64,000 nt of DNA from Rotaria sordida (taxonomy: Eukaryota > Rotifera > Eurotatoria > Philodinida > Philodinidae). Position 1 is the stretch's first letter; each line of letters begins with the position of its first letter. The stretch covers positions 17,706 through 81,705 of the forward strand of contig CAJNOL010001086.1 in NCBI GenBank assembly GCA_905250125.1, given 5' to 3'. Below the pieces are notes generated by a model. It saw only the letters and a list, made by a program, of their open reading frames with translations, searched no databases and was not told the origin of the DNA. Made by a program: the position numbers and the translations under genes. Shown in pieces: positions 63,885-64,000 of this stretch.

Positions 63885-64000
63885 ACAAAATTTTAAAATA
63901 CTAATCTTGTTTGTCTGTTTGTTTGTTTGTTTTTTTCTATTTCAATTTATAAATTTTTTTTTTAATGTATAAGTGGTTGTTTTTTTTCTTTGTCTATTTT

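Overview
This is a metazoan nuclear segment. It is AT-rich, with many short GT-AG introns (mostly 50-100 bp), tight intergenic spacing in its first half, and animal-specific genes: an integrin alpha chain, an H3-like histamine receptor, PAXIP1/PTIP, ASPM, PAK and MLF. The style (compact genes, pyrimidine-AG acceptors just upstream of start codons suggesting spliced-leader trans-splicing, many small non-autonomous DNA elements) fits a bdelloid rotifer such as Rotaria. That assignment is inference; no diagnostic marker such as rDNA is present.

Layout. From 1 to about 30.4 kb all confident genes are on the minus strand: XRN2-type 5'-3' exoribonuclease (73-2855), a short ASPM/Asp (6570-11677), a MAP10-like protein (15377-18071), an ORP10/11-type PH protein without a sterol-binding domain (18331-21261), a group I PAK kinase (21923-24732), myeloid leukemia factor (26114-27498) and PAXIP1 (27790-30432). 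From 33.2 kb the main genes are on the plus strand: PRADC1 (33257-34426), TBC1D5 (35130-40550) and a large integrin alpha gene (45913-63884). The 6.4-kb intron just before the integrin transmembrane exon holds a complete antisense gene for a histamine H3-like GPCR (56064-58178). A weak plus-strand two-membrane-segment locus and a decayed cullin-like fragment lie at 13.2-13.9 kb.

Non-coding content. Intergenic DNA and the larger introns are rich in small inverted-repeat elements: a three-copy family with gatcgaaaag ends (20.5, 37.0 and 51.1 kb), one copy carrying a nested insertion; a two-copy palindromic MITE (12.0 and 13.9 kb); a Tc1-like MITE flanked by TA (50.2 kb); foldbacks at 3.0, 5.0, 6.0, 39.6 and 53.4 kb; and a 0.9-kb element with repeated subterminal units (59.5 kb). 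Two introns of different genes share another repeat (36.05 and 52.67 kb). No CRISPR array or rRNA gene was seen; tRNAs were not searched for systematically.

The genes do not form one pathway. Loosely, RNA decay (XRN2), spindle and microtubules (ASPM, MAP10-like), adhesion and Rho-GTPase signalling (integrin alpha, PAK), membrane traffic (TBC1D5, ORP-like, PRADC1), and transcription or genome maintenance (PAXIP1, MLF) are represented. No single undescribed multi-gene system is apparent. The most unusual items are the ORD-less ORP paralogue, the nested GPCR gene, the recurrent AG-near-ATG leader architecture and the dense foldback-element population.
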